DNA from: Longimycelium tulufanense
GTDB taxonomy: Bacteria > Actinomycetota > Actinomycetes > Mycobacteriales > Pseudonocardiaceae
NCBI RefSeq assembly: GCF_014645795.1
Contig: NZ_BMMK01000034.1
Span: forward strand, 1-57,942
Direction: 5' to 3'
DNA length: 57,942 bases
Positions within the stretch are counted from its first letter, which is position 1; every line of letters begins with the position of its first letter. This document shows positions 8,901 to 20,600 of the stretch, piece by piece. The notes under the pieces were generated by a model that worked only from the letters and a program-made list of their open reading frames with translations, was not told the origin of the DNA and made no database searches. Made by a program: the position numbers and the translations under genes.

Positions 8901-11630
8901 CCCACCCCGGACGAGGCGACGGCCGCGCCGCTCGAGGTGGTCGAGCTGTCCACTCCGGCGGAGGGCGACATTCCCGCCGCCGTCCGCGCCGCCACCCGCG
9001 ACGCGCTGCGGCTTGTCCAGGACCATCTCGCCGCGGGCACAGACACCACGCTGGTCGTGCTCACCCGGAACGCGGTCGCGGTGGATACCGGGGCACGGCA
9101 GCCGAACCTCGCCGCCGCTGCGGTGTGGGGCCTGGTGCGCAGCGCGCAGACCGAGCACCCCGGTCGGGTCATCCTCGTCGATATCGACGCCGACCCGTGC
9201 TCGCGGGAGGCGGTGGCCGCCGCCATCGCCACCGGCGAACCGCAGCTGGCGATCCGTAGGGGCGAGGTGTTCGCGCCGCGCCTGGACCTGGCCGCGAGGG
9301 GGCTGCTCACGCTGCCGTCTGACGAGGCGTGGCGGATAGGGTTGACCGCCCGCGGCACGCTCGACAACCTGGCCGTGCTGCCCAACCCGGAGGTCACCGC
9401 ACCACTGGGGCCAGGCCAGGTGCGGATTGCGGTCCGCGCTGCGGGTATGAACTTCCGTGACGTGCTCATCGCCCTGGGCATGTACCCCGACGAGCAGGCG
9501 CTGCCCGGCGTCGAGGGTGCGGGTGTCGTGCTGGAAACCGGGCCCGATGTCGCCGACCTGGCTCCTGGCGACCGCGTATTCGGCTTGCTCACCGGCGGGT
9601 TCGCCCCGGTAACCATCACCGACCGGCGGCTGCTCGCCCCGATGCCGCCGCAGTGGACCTTCGCGCAGGCAGCGGCCGTGCCGGTGGTGTACCTGACGGC
9701 GTACTACGGGCTGGTTGACCTCGGTCGAGTCGCTCCCGGGGACAAGGTACTCGTCCACGCCGCCACCGGTGGCGTCGGCCTGGCTGCCTTACAGCTCGTG
9801 CGTCATCTCGGGGGTGAGGTGTTCGCGACGGCGAGCCCAGGCAAGTGGGATGTTCTGCGCCAGTGCGGCATCGACGACGACCACATCGCGTCGTCGCGGA
9901 CGCTCGAGTTCGTCGATAAGTTCCGCGTGACGAGCGGAGGGCACGGTGTCGACCTGGTGCTCAACTCGCTGGCAATGGAGTTCCTCGACGGCTCGCTGCG
10001 GCTGCTCGCGTCCTCGGGGGCCCGGTTCGTGGAGATGGGTAAGAGAGATCTGCGCGACCCCGCGCAACTGGCTGCGGAGTACGGCACCGAGTACCACCCA
10101 TTTGAGCTGATGGACGCCAACCCGGACCGAATTCAGGAAATGCTGCTGATGGTACTGGAGCTGTTTCGCAACGGAGTGCTCACCCTTCCGCCGATCACCA
10201 CCTGGGATGTCCGGCGGGCCCCCGAGGCGTTCCGGTACCTGTCGCAGGCCCGGCATGTCGGCAAGCTCGTGCTGACCATCCCGACCCCGTCCGAGCACGG
10301 GACCGTGATCGTCACCGGCGGCACCGGTGGGCTCGGGGCGCTGGTCGCCCGCTACCTGGTCGAGACGCGCGGCGTGCGCAACCTGCTGCTTGTCAGCCGT
10401 CGTGGCCTGAACGCGCCGGCCGCCGCTGAGCTGCGTGCCGAACTGGCTGGGCTCGGCGCAAACGTCGACATCGTCGCCTGCGACGTCGCCAACCGTGCCG
10501 CGCTAGTTAGGGTGCTGGCGGACATTCCGGCCGACCGACCACTCACCGGTGTCATCCACACCGCGGGCGTGCTCGACGACGCCGTGGTGACCAACCTGAC
10601 CGCCGAGCAGGTCGACACCGTGTTCTCGCCAAAGGTCGACGCGGCTTGGAACCTGCACGAGCTCACCGTCGATCTCAACCTGTCCACGTTCATCCTCTAC
10701 TCGTCGTACGCGGGGGTGTTCGGGACCGCCGGCCAGGCCAACTACGCCGCCGCGAACGCCTTCCTCGACGCGCTCGCCCGGCACCGGCGGGCTCTGGGTC
10801 TCCCTGGCCTGTCCCTGGCCTGGGGGTTCTGGGCCGAATCGACCGGCATGACCGGCCATCTATCCGACGTCGATGTGCGTCGCATGGCCCGCGACGGGCT
10901 CGCCCCGCTGCCGTCGGCGCAGGGTATGACCCTGTTCGACCAGGCACCTGCAATGGCCTTGCCCACTGCCGTGCTTGCCCGGATCGACATCGCCGCCCTG
11001 CGTGGCCGCGGCGACGACCTGCCCGCGCTGCTGCGCGGCCTGGTGCGGACCCCGCCACGGCGGCGACCTGCCAGCTCCGACGTCGTGCCGAACAGCAGTT
11101 CGTTGGCACGCTGCCTGGCCGAGGCGCCTGCGGGCGACCGGGACCGGGTCCTGGCCGACGTGGTGCGCGGCGAGGTCGCCGCCGTCCTCGGACACGATAT
11201 TCCCACCGCGGTGGGTCGTGACAGGGCGTTCAAGGAGCTGGGCTTCGACTCGCTCACCGCGATGGAGCTACGCAACCGGCTCAACGGCCTCACCGGGCTC
11301 CGGCTTGCCACCACGGTCGTCTTCGACTTCCCCACTCCCGGCGAGCTGGCCGAACACCTGCTCGAGCAGCTCGGCTTCGCCACGGAGCTTGCGGCTGACG
11401 GCGCCGCCGACCTGCTCAGTGACCTCGACCGGCTGCGCCGGCGGCTTAGCGCCGGTGGGCAGCGGCCCGACGACCTGGCCCGCATCGGCGTCCGCGTGCG
11501 AGAGCTGCTCGAGCTGTGTGACCCGGCGCGCCCCGATCCTGCCGGCGACGCCCCGCCCGCCGCGCTGCTGACGGACCTCGACACCGCCACCGACGAGGAG
11601 TTGTTCGCCCTCATCGATGAGCAGGGCTGA
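3000..11630 (+). CDS. Type I modular PKS A: loading module and module 1
   Basis: 2876 residues, cytoplasmic, first protein of the assembly line. Order: degenerate KS (about 17-230), AT (323-668), ACP (Ser719), then KS1 (778-1190), AT1 (from 1312), DH1 (1678-1960), ER1 (about 2107-2430), KR1 (2435-2620), ACP1 (Ser2751). The N-terminus has no docking helix, as expected for the first subunit. The C-terminus has a helical docking tail ending with [15 protein letters not shown]. It selects and loads the starter, adds one methylmalonyl unit and fully reduces the beta-carbon. A TTA codon lies at 9789-9791 in the ER region. Two adjacent ATGs (3000, 3003) are possible starts. Its stop is 31 nt before the next gene. 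Confidence 0.95.
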   Translation: MMGEPQTDVMGRDNSRDEAIVVVGLFRRLSGEPDARAGVPFDASVIGLSPEEAARLGPQRRLLLELAWGALEDAGTPPRSLEGTPCGVFVGPSDHGHESVANWLSHALALHGPSLTLDTARSSALTAIREACQKIRAGECVLALAGVVGREPDPQAHEHVGDEGGGIVVLKGLSQAVADGNRIYYTIRGTTLKGDASDSLIEYEFLRCALDQSGTGPGLGDLWPGEIGQNSRRALPLVPLVFSADDVTTLRAQASSLTELVACESAPEPVDIGFSLATVDTELPHRAVVLGQDSRSLESGLTALVAGRAAPHVLRGTAFPQRNLVFVFPGHGSQWVGLGRQLWETSAVFRRSIQDCADALAPHVNWSLVDAIRGRGPESGLDRVDVIQPVLWAAMVSLAELWRSVGVHPDTVLGHCIGEVAAATVAGGLSVDDAARVIALRSRLVARRLAGTGGVAVVSAPAEWVENLLGRWPGQVWLAGMNGPSSVLVSGTAEAVAEVLAHCRREEIRARRVAMDYASHSPHVEAIANDVAEGLAAITPRQSAVPFFSSMRGAYVNTATLDADYWHNEREPVLFYQSVRELLAAGHRAFVEVSPHPLLTGGVIDTAEEMGVDAVVLATLRRDEGSVGSFLSSAAEAYVRGVPVRWSSLFTEHQPRRVRLPSQSVREERYRPTPENDLATLAPDALLELVRTEVAMVLGQTGPADITPSTTFTELGFDSARAVELRRRLSEVLGLSLPTTLVFDHPTPSAVAEHLADRLRGSGDGNERTPPASPSADEPIAIVAMSCRLPGGACSPEEMWRLVANAEDTIAAFPTDRGWCVEDVDVPCEGGFLNDAAEFDAELFKVSPREAVAMDPQQRLVLEASWEVLERAGFDPTSVRGSRTGVFVGAMSQDYGPRLGEGSDDVRGLLLTGNSPSVISGRVAYTFGLEGPAVTVDTACSSSLVALYLAAQALRNGECDLALAGGVTVMATPGMFVEFARQGGLARDGRCKAFAAAADGTSWAEAVGVVLVERLSDARRHGHEVLAVIRGSAVNQDGASNGLTAPNGPAQQRVIRQALANAGLTPSDVDVVEAHGTGTTLGDPIEAQAILATYGQGRAVDDPLWLGSLKSNIGHTQAAAGVMGVIKMVLAMRHGLLPRTLHVDVPTPHVDWSSGAVQLLTEARRWPEKGRPRRAGVSSFGISGTNAHLILEQSAPTLPPPDEDAPSSAGVSDGPVVEETTPTPVVPWLLSARSAAALRSQATRLREHLDAHPDLSTLHVAYSLATTRATLEHRAAIVDRGRESLLDSVTALAEGREVPGLVEGAVAKPGRTVFVFPGQGSQWAGMAQDLWESWPVFAAAMRSCAEALEPYVDWSLRDVVFALADDPRWGRVDVVQPVLWAVMVSLAQLWRSHGVEPAAVVGHSQGEVAAACVAGALSLAEGAQVVAVRSRFVAQRLSGAGGMVSVAAPLARVHELLDAWADRLFVAAVNAPSSVVVSGESTALDELLVRCEGEGVWARRIAVDYPSHTRQVEALATDLVAALGGIAPKVSSVTFYSTVTGGPLDATALDTPYWYRNLRETVRFEPAVRELLARGYRTFVEVSPHPVLVTGIQETAETAGVDAVVLASLRRDDGGPERFLTSLAEAHVRGVEVDWRPALAGGRKVDLPTYAFHRRRFWLERAQKGGDVGAAGLDGVDHPLLGAVVHLPDGEVVLTGRLSLATHAWLADHAVGGTAILPGTAFFELAVRAGDEVGCDLIEELTLESPMMIGDSAVQIQVAVGEPNDAGRRTFTIYSRLEGDDTASWIEHATGLVAPGTAGEGGLLTVWPPTADEVDLAGLYERLGARGYGYGPAFQGLRRVWRQDNDIYAEVTLAEEQHGEAAAFTLHPALLDAALHPLLPGVVGDDGPLVLPFDWSRARVFASEATVLRVRITLTGEGVAALTVADGTGAPVAAVEALTLRPLAAEALRALGDTNDDALLHVHWVSVPTPDEATAAPLEVVELSTPAEGDIPAAVRAATRDALRLVQDHLAAGTDTTLVVLTRNAVAVDTGARQPNLAAAAVWGLVRSAQTEHPGRVILVDIDADPCSREAVAAAIATGEPQLAIRRGEVFAPRLDLAARGLLTLPSDEAWRIGLTARGTLDNLAVLPNPEVTAPLGPGQVRIAVRAAGMNFRDVLIALGMYPDEQALPGVEGAGVVLETGPDVADLAPGDRVFGLLTGGFAPVTITDRRLLAPMPPQWTFAQAAAVPVVYLTAYYGLVDLGRVAPGDKVLVHAATGGVGLAALQLVRHLGGEVFATASPGKWDVLRQCGIDDDHIASSRTLEFVDKFRVTSGGHGVDLVLNSLAMEFLDGSLRLLASSGARFVEMGKRDLRDPAQLAAEYGTEYHPFELMDANPDRIQEMLLMVLELFRNGVLTLPPITTWDVRRAPEAFRYLSQARHVGKLVLTIPTPSEHGTVIVTGGTGGLGALVARYLVETRGVRNLLLVSRRGLNAPAAAELRAELAGLGANVDIVACDVANRAALVRVLADIPADRPLTGVIHTAGVLDDAVVTNLTAEQVDTVFSPKVDAAWNLHELTVDLNLSTFILYSSYAGVFGTAGQANYAAANAFLDALARHRRALGLPGLSLAWGFWAESTGMTGHLSDVDVRRMARDGLAPLPSAQGMTLFDQAPAMALPTAVLARIDIAALRGRGDDLPALLRGLVRTPPRRRPASSDVVPNSSSLARCLAEAPAGDRDRVLADVVRGEVAAVLGHDIPTAVGRDRAFKELGFDSLTAMELRNRLNGLTGLRLATTVVFDFPTPGELAEHLLEQLGFATELAADGAADLLSDLDRLRRRLSAGGQRPDDLARIGVRVRELLELCDPARPDPAGDAPPAALLTDLDTATDEELFALIDEQG
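3051..5277 (+). other. Loading module: degenerate KS - AT - ACP
   Basis: The KS-like part keeps the N-terminal fold motifs but reads DTARSSAL where active KSs have DTACSSSL, so Arg121 replaces Cys. The region matching HGTGTTLGD reads SGTGPGLGD (Ser213 for the first His). The NIGHTQ region with the second His is deleted. The AT has GHCIGE, with Cys416 in the place of the nucleophilic Ser, and GHGSQ for GQGSQ. It keeps Arg441 in ALRSR, the residue that binds a malonyl-type carboxylate, and YASH (517-520), typical of methylmalonyl specificity. The ACP has [11 protein letters not shown] (Ser719), with Ala after DS instead of the usual Leu. Starter choice is uncertain; propionate or acetate are the common options. 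Confidence 0.85.
5331..11385 (+). other. Module 1: KS-AT(methylmalonyl)-DH-ER-KR-ACP
   Basis: KS1 has Cys940, His1075 and His1115. AT1 has RVDVVQ, GHSQGE (Ser1404) and YPSH (1505-1508), a Pro variant of the methylmalonyl signature YASH. DH1 has [10 protein letters not shown] (His1709) and DAALH (Asp1872), so it looks active. ER1 has the nucleotide motif HAATGGVGL from 2253 and GMYP with Tyr2162, the residue reported to correlate with a (2S)-methyl product. KR1 has [11 protein letters not shown] (2525-2527, B-type) and catalytic Tyr2582. ACP1 Ser is 2751. The module should convert the starter carbonyl to CH2 and add a methyl-branched unit. Confidence 0.9.
6021..6133 (+). repeat. 113-bp exact repeat, copy 1 (KS1)
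   Basis: This stretch of KS1 is identical over 113 bp, third codon positions included, to 12478-12590 in KS2, while the flanks differ at synonymous sites. It covers the conserved segment ending in [10 protein letters not shown]. It looks like recent gene conversion or recombination between modules. Confidence 0.85.
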
Positions 11631-11661
11631 GGCCCGCTTGACCCCTGGGGAGTTAGGACGC

Positions 11662-14600
11662 ATGACCGACGAAAAGACCCTCCGCGAGTACCTCAAGCGC
11701 TCCATCGCCGACGCGCGCGAGGTCCGACAGCGGCTGTACGAAGAACGGCAGCAGCGCACCGAACCCATCGCCATTGTGGGGATGGCGTGCCGGTTCCCGG
11801 GCGGCGTCGGGTCGCCGGAGGACCTGTGGCGGCTAGTGGCCGAGGGAGAGGATGCCATCTCTGGCTTCCCCACCGACCGCGGGTGGGACCTGGAACGGCT
11901 GTACGACCCGGACCCGGACCGCTCGGGTACCTGCTACGTGCGGACCGGTGGCTTCCTCTACGACGCGGTGGAGTTCGATGCCGGCCTCTTCGGGATCAGC
12001 CCCCGTGAGGCGGCGGCGATGGATCCGCAGCAGCGGTTGCTCCTGGAGGCGTCCTGGGAGGTGCTCGAACGCGCCGGCATCAGTCCCGCCTCCCTTAAGG
12101 GAAGTGACACGGGTGTCTTCACCGGGATGATGGTGGAGGACTACAGTCGACGCCCGCTGCCACCGGAACAGCTGGAGGGTTATCTCGGCACGGGTGGCGC
12201 GGGGAGCGTCGCGTCGGGCCGTGTGGCCTACACTTTCGGCTTCGAGGGTCCCGCGGCCACGGTGGACACGGCGTGTTCGTCGTCCCTGGTGGCCCTGCAC
12301 CTGGCGGTGCAGGCGTTGCGCAATGGCGAGTGCTCCCTGGCGCTGGCCGGCGGAGTGACCGTGATGTCCACCCCACACACGTTGGTGGAGTTCAGCCGTC
12401 AACGGGGGCTGGCCCGGGACGGCCGATGCAAGGCGTTCGCGGATCAGGCGGACGGAACTGGTCTCGCCGAGGGCCTCGGCGTGGTGTTGGTGGAGCGGTT
12501 GTCCGATGCCCGTCGTCACGGGCACGAGGTGTTGGCGGTCATCCGTGGTTCGGCGGTGAACCAGGACGGGGCGTCCAACGGCCTGACCGCGCCCAATGGA
12601 CCATCACAACAGCGGGTCATCCGCGCTGCCCTGGCAAACGCCGGCTTGAAATCGTCCGATGTGGATGCGGTGGAGGCACACGGGACCGGCACCAAGCTGG
12701 GTGATCCCATTGAGGCGCAGGCGATACTGGCGACCTATGGCCAGGACCGGCCGGCGGATCTGCCGTTGTGGCTGGGGGCGTTGAAGTCCAACATCGGGCA
12801 CACCCAGGCCGCTGCGGGGCTCGCGGGAGTCATGAAGATGGTCATGGCGATGCGCAACGGGCTGTTGCCGCGGACCTTGCACGTGGACGCACCGACATCG
12901 CACGTGGACTGGTCGTCCGGCGCGGTGGAACTGCTGACGGAGACTCGCGAGTGGCCGGACGCGGGTCGCCCGTGGCGCGTCGGGGTGTCGTCGTTCGGTT
13001 TCAGCGGCACCAACGCCCACGTGATCCTCGAGCAGGCGCCCGACCCTACCCCGGTCGCCCGGGACGCCGACGAGCATCGCCCGCTGCTGCCGGTGCTGCC
13101 CCTCGTGCTGTCGGCCCGCACTGCGGATGCCCTGCGCGCCCAGGCAGCCCGGTTCGAGGGACACCTCACCTCCCGACCGGAGCTTCGCGCGGCGGACGTC
13201 GCCTACTCCCTGGCGACGACACGGGCGACCCTGGAGCACCGAGCCGTCGTCCTCGGTGACGGCCCCGAGGAACTGACGGAGGGCCTGCGCGCGTTGGCAG
13301 CGGGCGAGCCGCACCCGGGGCTCGTCTGGGGTGTCGCGGGGGAACCGGGAAAGACCGCGTTCCTGTTCCCCGGCCAGGGAAGCCAACGCGCGGGGATGAC
13401 CCATCAACTGTACGAGTCATGGCCCGTGTTCGCCGACGTGGTCGACGCCGTGTGCGAACAGGTTGACGCGGTGCTGGACCGGCCGCTGCGTGAGGTGATG
13501 TTCGCGCCAGAAGGCTCGCACGAGGCCGGTCTGCTGGACCAGACGGCGTTCACGCAGGTGGCGTTGTTCGCGGTTGAGGTGGGGTTGTTCCGGCTGTTGG
13601 AGTCGTGGTCGATCCGGCCGGACTTCCTGATCGGACACTCTGTCGGAGAGCTGGCTGCGGCACACGTCGCCGGGGTGTTGTCGCTGGAGGACGCGTGTGC
13701 CCTGGTCGCGACTCGCGGGCGGTTGATGCAGGCCGTTCCCTCCGGCGGCGCGATGGTGGCCGTGCAGGCCAGTGAGGACGAAGTCGCCGCGTTGCTGGGA
13801 GACCAGCGTGAGGAGGTGGGGATCGCCGCGGTCAACGGCCCCCTGGCGACCGTCCTCTCGGGAGCCGAACCAGCTGTCCTGGAGATCGCCGAGAGACTTC
13901 GCGAACAGGACCGGAAGACCAAGCGGCTACGGGTCAGCCACGCGTTTCACTCGCCGTTGATGGAGCCGATGCTGGCGGACTTCGCGTGCGTCGCCGAGAA
14001 CGTTTCCTTCACGCCGCCGAGGATTCCGATCGTCTCGAACCTGACCGGACGACTCGCGAACCCGTCGGAGATGTGTGACCCCGCGTACTGGGTGCGGCAC
14101 GTCCGACAGGCGGTGCGGTTCGGCCACGGCGTGCGCTACCTGCACGAGCAGGGCGTCACGAGCATGGTGGAGCTGGGCGTGGACGGCGTGCTGTCCGCGA
14201 TGGCCCAGGATTGCCTGCCGAACGACAGCGACGTGACCGTCGTGTCGATGTTGCGGTCAGGTCGTGACGATACCCGAAGCGTACTCACCGCACTCGCGGG
14301 GCGGCATGTCCAGGGGCTGCCAGTGGACTGGGCGGCGGTGTTCGCCGGGCGCGACTGCCACAAGGCGCCCCTCCCGACGTATCCCTTCCAGCGACAGCGG
14401 TACTGGCTGCAGGGCGCGGAGCCGGACGGGTCCACCAAGCGTGACCCCGCTGATGATCGGTTCTGGGGGTTGGTGGAGCGACAGGACCTTCATGAACTCG
14501 CCGATACTCTGGGCGTGACGGGGGAGCGTGAGCCCGCTCTGGGGGCCGTGGTCCCGGCACTGCGTGCGTGGCGTCAGCGCCAGCAGGAGCAGTCCGCCGT

Positions 14601-17600
14601 CATCAGCTGGCGCTACCGCGTTTCCTGGCGGCCGGTTACTCTCCCGGAGAAACGCTCCAGACTGGACGGAGCGTGGCTCGTGGTGGCCCCAGCCGGTGCG
14701 AGCAGCGAGGCGTGGGTGACCGCGTCGACTGAAGCGCTGACTCGGTGCGGTGCTCGTGTCGTCCCCTTCCGACTCTCCGCAGTAGATCGACACGAGGTTC
14801 GCACCGAGCTGATGACTGCGCTTCCGGACGACCAGCCAGTGGCTGGAGTGCTGTCGCTGCTCGCGATGCGGGAGGACACCGCCGAGGCGCACGGAGGTGG
14901 CCCAGAAGGACTGCTCTCCACGGTGGCGTTGGTCCAAGTCTTGGGCGACCTCGACATCGACGCTCCCGTGTGGTGCCTGACCAACGGCGCGGTCACCGTG
15001 GTCCCCCCCGGACCCGAGAACGGGCCGGACAACCCGACGCAGGCCCTGGTGTGGGGTCTCGGTCGGGTCGTGGCGCTGGAACACCCGGAACGCTGGGGCG
15101 GCGTGGTGGACGTCCCAGCACTGCCAGACGCGGTCTCAACGACGAACCTGTGCACGGTGTTGGCTGGGGTCGGCGAGGACCAGGTCGCGATCCGCTCGAC
15201 CCGTGTGTGGGGCCGGCGTCTGGTGCGCGCCCCCTGGAACGGCTCGGCTCCCGGGGCGTGGACGCCGCGCGGCACCGTGCTGGTCACCGGCGGTACCGGC
15301 GCGCTGGGCGCGCATGTCGCCCGTTGGTTGGCCCGTCATGGCGCTGAGCATCTCGTGCTGACCAGCCGACGCGGTCGGGAGGCCGAGGGAGCCGTCGAGC
15401 TGGAGGCCGAGCTGACCGGTCTGGGCGTGGACGTCACCGTGGCGTCGTGTGACGCCGCCGATCGCGAGGCGCTACGCGCCCTGATGGACGCGCTGCCGGA
15501 GGACTTGCCACTCACCGCGGTGGTGCACGCGGCGGGTGTGCTGGATGACGGAGTGATCTCCGCGTTGACCCCGGATCGAATGCACGCGATGTTGCGGCCC
15601 AAGGTGGACGCCGCCTGGAACCTGCACCAGCTCACCCACCATCTCCAGCTCGACGCGTTCGTGCTCTTCTCCTCGCTGAGTGGTGTGGTGGGGAACGCGG
15701 GCCAGGGCGCCTACGCGGCGGCGAACGCGTTCCTGGACGCCCTCGCCGAGCACCGCCGGGCCCAGGGCCTTTCCGCGACCGCGATCGCGTGGGGGGCGTG
15801 GCACGGTGGCGGGATGGCCAGCCGGGTCGAGGCGGACCGGCTGCGCCACCAGGGCCTGCGCGCGATGGCTCCCGAGCGGGCGCTCTCCGTGCTCCACCAG
15901 GCACTCGACGCGGGCGACGCGTTCCTGGCCGTCGCCGACGTCGACTGGACCCGCTTCGCGCCCGCCCTCACGCCGGCGTCCCGGCGGGGGGCCCTGCTCG
16001 ACGAGCTGGCCGAGGCCAGGGAGGCGAGGACGGCGACCACGCCGGAGCACGTCGAGCCGGGCTCGTTCGCCCGCCAGCTGGCCGCGCTGCCGACAGCCGA
16101 CCGGGAACGTACCTTGCTGGACATGGTGCGCGCGACCGCGGCCAGCGTGGTCGGGCGCACCGTGGAGGCGGTGTCCCCGACCCGGAACTTCAAGGACCTT
16201 GGGTACGACTCCCTCGCCAGCGTGGAGCTGCGCAACCAGCTCAACGCCGCGACCGGCCTCCGGCTCCCGGTCTCCCTGCTGTACGACCACCCGACACCGA
16301 GAGCGGTCGCGGCGCACCTCCGTCGTCGGCTCCTCGGCTCGGCGGAGGAGCATGACCGGCCCGCGCCGACCACGGCCGCGCTGGACGATCCGGTCGCGAT
16401 CGTGGCCATGTCCTGCCGGTTGCCGGGTGGGGTGGCGTCGCCCGAGCAGCTGTGGCGCCTGGTCGCCGAAGGCCGCGACGCCATCACCGACCTGCCAGTG
16501 AACCGCGGGTGGGACGTCGACGCACTCTACGACCCGGACGGAGGTCCTGGCCGGTCCTACACCCACAGCGGAGGCTTCCTGCACGACGCAGACCAGTTCG
16601 ACGCCACGCTCTTCGGGATCAGCCCGCGCGAGGCGGCGGCGATGGATCCGCAGCAGCGGTTGGTCCTGGAGGTGTCGTGGGAGGCTTTCGAACGGGCTGG
16701 TATCGATCCGACCTCGCTGCGTGGTTCTCGGGCCGGCGTGTTCGTGGGCGCCGCCGCCCAGGACTACGGCCCGCGGCTGACGGAGGTCCCCGAGGAGGCC
16801 CAGGGCTATTTGTTGACGGGAAACGCGACCAGCGTGATCTCGGGTCGGGTCGCCTACACGTTCGGTTTGGAAGGCCCTGCGGTCACGGTGGACACGGCGT
16901 GTTCTTCGTCGTTGGTGGCGCTGCATATGGCCGCGCAGGCGTTGCGGAACGGCGAGTGCGACCTGGCTCTGGCCGGGGGTGCCACCGTCATGGCCAATCC
17001 GGACGTCTTCGTGGAGTTCAGTCGGCAGCGTGGGCTGGCACCGGATGGTCGGTGTAAGGCGTTCGCTGCGGCCGCGGACGGCACCGCGTGGGCCGAGGGC
17101 GTTGGTGTGGTGTTGTTGGAGCGGTTGTCCGACGCCCGCCGTAACGGGCGCGGGGTGTTGGCGGTCCTTAGGGGATCCGCAACCAACCAGGATGGTGCGT
17201 CCAACGGGTTGACCGCGCCCAACGGTCCCTCACAGGAACGCGTGATCCGACAGGCGTTGGCGAACGTGGGGTTGAAACCGTCTGATGTGGACTCTGTGGA
17301 GGCGCATGGCACCGGTACCACGTTGGGTGACCCTATTGAGGTACAAGCCCTTCTGGCGACTTATGGGCAGGATCGTCCAGCGGATCGGCCGCTGTGGCTG
17401 GGGGCTTTGAAGTCGAACATCGGTCATACGCAGGCGGCTGCAGGAATCGCTGGCGTCATGAAGATGGTGCTGGCGATACGGAACGGGGTGTTGCCGCAGA
17501 CGTTGCACGTGGACGAGCCCACGCCACACGTTGACTGGTCCGCAGGAGCAGTGGGACTGCTGACCGAGGCGCGTCCGTGGCCAGACACGGGGCGGCCACG

Positions 17601-20600
17601 CCGGGCCGGGGTGTCCTCGTTCGGCATCAGCGGCACCAACGCCCACGTCATTTTGGAACAAGCTCCGTCGAGCCTGCCGCAGGCCGAGACCGACAAGTCC
17701 GCGGTTTGGGGTGACGCGGACGTTCGTGTCACGTCGCATGACGATGCTGTTGCCGTGCCGTGGCTACTGTCCGCCAAGAGCGCTGAGGCGCTGCGCGCCC
17801 AAGCCCAGCGGTTGCGCGAGCATGTTGAGAATCATCACGAGCTCGCACCCGACGACGTCGCGTACTCGTTGGTGACGACGCGAGCTGCGTTGGAACACCG
17901 GGCAGTGGTCGTTGGTGACGACCGTAGCGAACTCGTCCAAGGCCTGGACGCTCTCGGCGACGACCGCCCTGCGCCAGGCCTCGTTCACGGGACGCAACGG
18001 CGAAACAGTCGACTCGCGTTCTTGTTTCCTGGCCAGGGTAGCCAGCGGGTGGGGATGGCGCGTGGCTTGTATGAGGCGTGGCCGGTTTTCGCCGATGTGG
18101 TCGACGCGGTGTGCGAGCAGGTGGACCCGTTGCTCGACCGGCCGTTGCGCGAGGTGTTGTTCGCGGCAAAGGACACGACCGAGGCGTGCTTGCTGGATGA
18201 GACGGCGTTCACGCAGGTGGCGTTGTTTGCCGTTGAGGTGGGGTTGTTCCGGTTGATGGAGTCGTGGGGGGTCCGGCCGGACTTCTTGATTGGGCACTCC
18301 GTTGGGGAGCTGGCGGCGGCGCATGTGGCGGGTGTGTTTTCGCTGGAGGATGCGTGCGCCTTGGTGGCGGCGCGGGGTCGGTTGATGCAGACTCTTCGCT
18401 CCGGTGGCGCTATGGTGGCCGTGCAGGCCAGCGAGGACGAGGTGATTCCTCTTCTTGAGGGCCACGAGGACGAGATGAGCATCGCGGCGGTAAACGGCCC
18501 CTGGGCCACCGTGCTGTCCGGGGCTGCGCCCGCCGTTGCAGAGGTCGCCGCGAAACTGCACGAGCAGGGCCGGAAGACGAAACGGTTGCGGGTCAGTCAC
18601 GCGTTCCACTCGCCGTTGATGGAGCCGATGTTGGCGGAGTTCGTGCGGGTCGCCGAGGGCGTGTCGTTCGCACCACCCGCGATCCCGATCGTGTCGAATC
18701 TGACCGGTGAAGCCGTTTCGGCGGAGGAAATCTGTGCGCCGGAGTACTGGGTGCGTCACGTGCGGCAGCCGGTGCGGTTCGGCGAGGGCGTACGCTTCCT
18801 GCACGGGCAGGGTGTCAGGAGCATGGTGGAGCTGGGCGTGGACGGCGTGCTGTCCGCGATGGCCCAGGATTGCCTGCCGAACGACAGCGACCTGACCGTC
18901 GTGTCGATGTTGCGGTCCGACCGTGAGGACACCCGAAGCGCCCTCACCGCCATCGCCGGTATTCATGTCAATGGTGTTCAGGTCGACTGGAAAGCCTTGT
19001 TCGCGCACCGCAACTGTCGGCGGGTCGACTTGCCCACTTACCCGTTCCAGCGGCAGCGGCACTGGATCGAGCAGGTTTCCCGCACGACCGGAGTCACCAC
19101 GGACACGGACGCCGCTGACCATCCGCTGTTGGGAGCCATCGTGCCCCTTCCGGAGTCCGACGTGCTGGTGCTGTCCGGGCAGCTGTCGGTCGACACCGCG
19201 TCCTGGCTCGCCGACCACGTCATCCTGGGGAAGATCGTCGTGCCGGGAACTGCCCTCGTCGACCTCGTGCTGTGGGCGGGTGAGCAGGTCGACTGCGAGG
19301 TCCTGCCGGAGCTCACCCTCGAGGCACCTCTCGTGCTGCCCGAGCAAGGCGGGATCCAGGTACAGCTTCGTGTCGAGCCACCCGACCCTGCGGGCAACCG
19401 CACGGTGCGGGTGTACTCGCGACCTGTGTCCTCCGGAAGCCAGGAATGGACACGGCACGTCACGGGAACATTGAGTGTTTCCGGCAAGCGTCCGACGTTC
19501 GACCTCGCCACGTGGCCACCGTCAGACGTCGAGGTGAGCGACCTCGACGGCCATTACGAGTGGCTCGCGGATTCCGGTGTGGACTACGGGCAGACGTTCC
19601 GTGGCCTGCGGGCAGTTTGGCGTCGTGACGACGAGATCTTCGCCGAGGTGGTCCTTCCGGAACCGGTCACCGCTGAGGCGGGCACGTACGGCATCCACCC
19701 GGCTCTGCTTGACGCGGCACTCCACGCCCTCGCCGATCCCGAGACCAGTCAGGTGGTTAGGTTGCCCTTCTCGTGGAGCGGGGTGTCGCTTTGCGCGACG
19801 GGCGCTACCCATCTGCGGGTACGACTCACCCGAACAGGACCGGATGCTTTCACGCTCGACGCGGCAGACTCGTCAGGAACCCCCGTGGTCTCCGTGGAGT
19901 CGCTGGTGCTGCGCACAGTCAAGCAGCTCGGCCCCGACGACGCCGCCCTGCCCCGCGACTCCCTGTTCCGGGTCGACTGGGTTCCGATCGCGGACGACAA
20001 CCGGCGGCGGGTGGGCGACTCCTTGCTCGTCCTTGGTGGTGGCGATGAACGATACCGTGATCTCGGTCAGCTCAGCGCCGCGTTGGACACCGGCGCCGAG
20101 CTCGACCCCGACGTGGTCTTGGCACACTGCCCGGTGGACGTCGAGGTGAGCCCTACCGTCGCCGTGCACCGAGCCGCGAGGTGGGCTCTTGATCTGCTCC
20201 AAACCTGGCTCGCCAATGACCGCTGGGCCACGACCACCCTTGTGGTGGCGGTCCGGAACGCGGCTGCGGTCCCGGCCGCGGCGCAGCTGGCGCAGGCGAC
20301 CGTGCGGGGTCTGGTTCGCTCGGCGCAGACCGAGCACCCCGACCGCGTCGTCTTGGTCGAGCTGGACCGGCCGGACGTGGGCAGCGACCTGCTAACCAGG
20401 GCGCTCGCCAGCGGTGAGCCCGAGATCGCGTTCCATGAGGGCGGGCCGGTCGCGCGACGGCTGGTTCGGGCCGACTACACCGATCTCGCGCCGGGGCTCC
20501 GTTTCACCTCCGACGAGACGGTCTTGGTCTTCGGCGGCACCGGCACTCTGGGCCGTCTGCTCGCGCGGCACTTGGTCACCGAACATGGCCTGGGGCACGT

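Larger units (their letters stand above)
11761..16335 (+). other. Module 2: KS-AT(malonyl)-KR-ACP
   Basis: KS2 Cys205. AT2 has GHSVGE (Ser660) and HAFH (760-763), the malonyl signature. No DH motifs are found; about 270 residues of linker and KR structural subdomain precede KR2. KR2 has [11 protein letters not shown] (1294-1296) and Tyr1351 in GAYAAANAF, so it is active and B-type, giving a D-configured hydroxyl. ACP2 reads [11 protein letters not shown] (Ser1517). This is the only module expected to leave a free hydroxyl. Confidence 0.9.

Noticed and set aside
14430-15240. A hidden DH domain in module 2 between AT2 and KR2
   Set aside because: No HxxxGxxxxP or DxxxH motif, and the length fits a linker plus KR structural subdomain.
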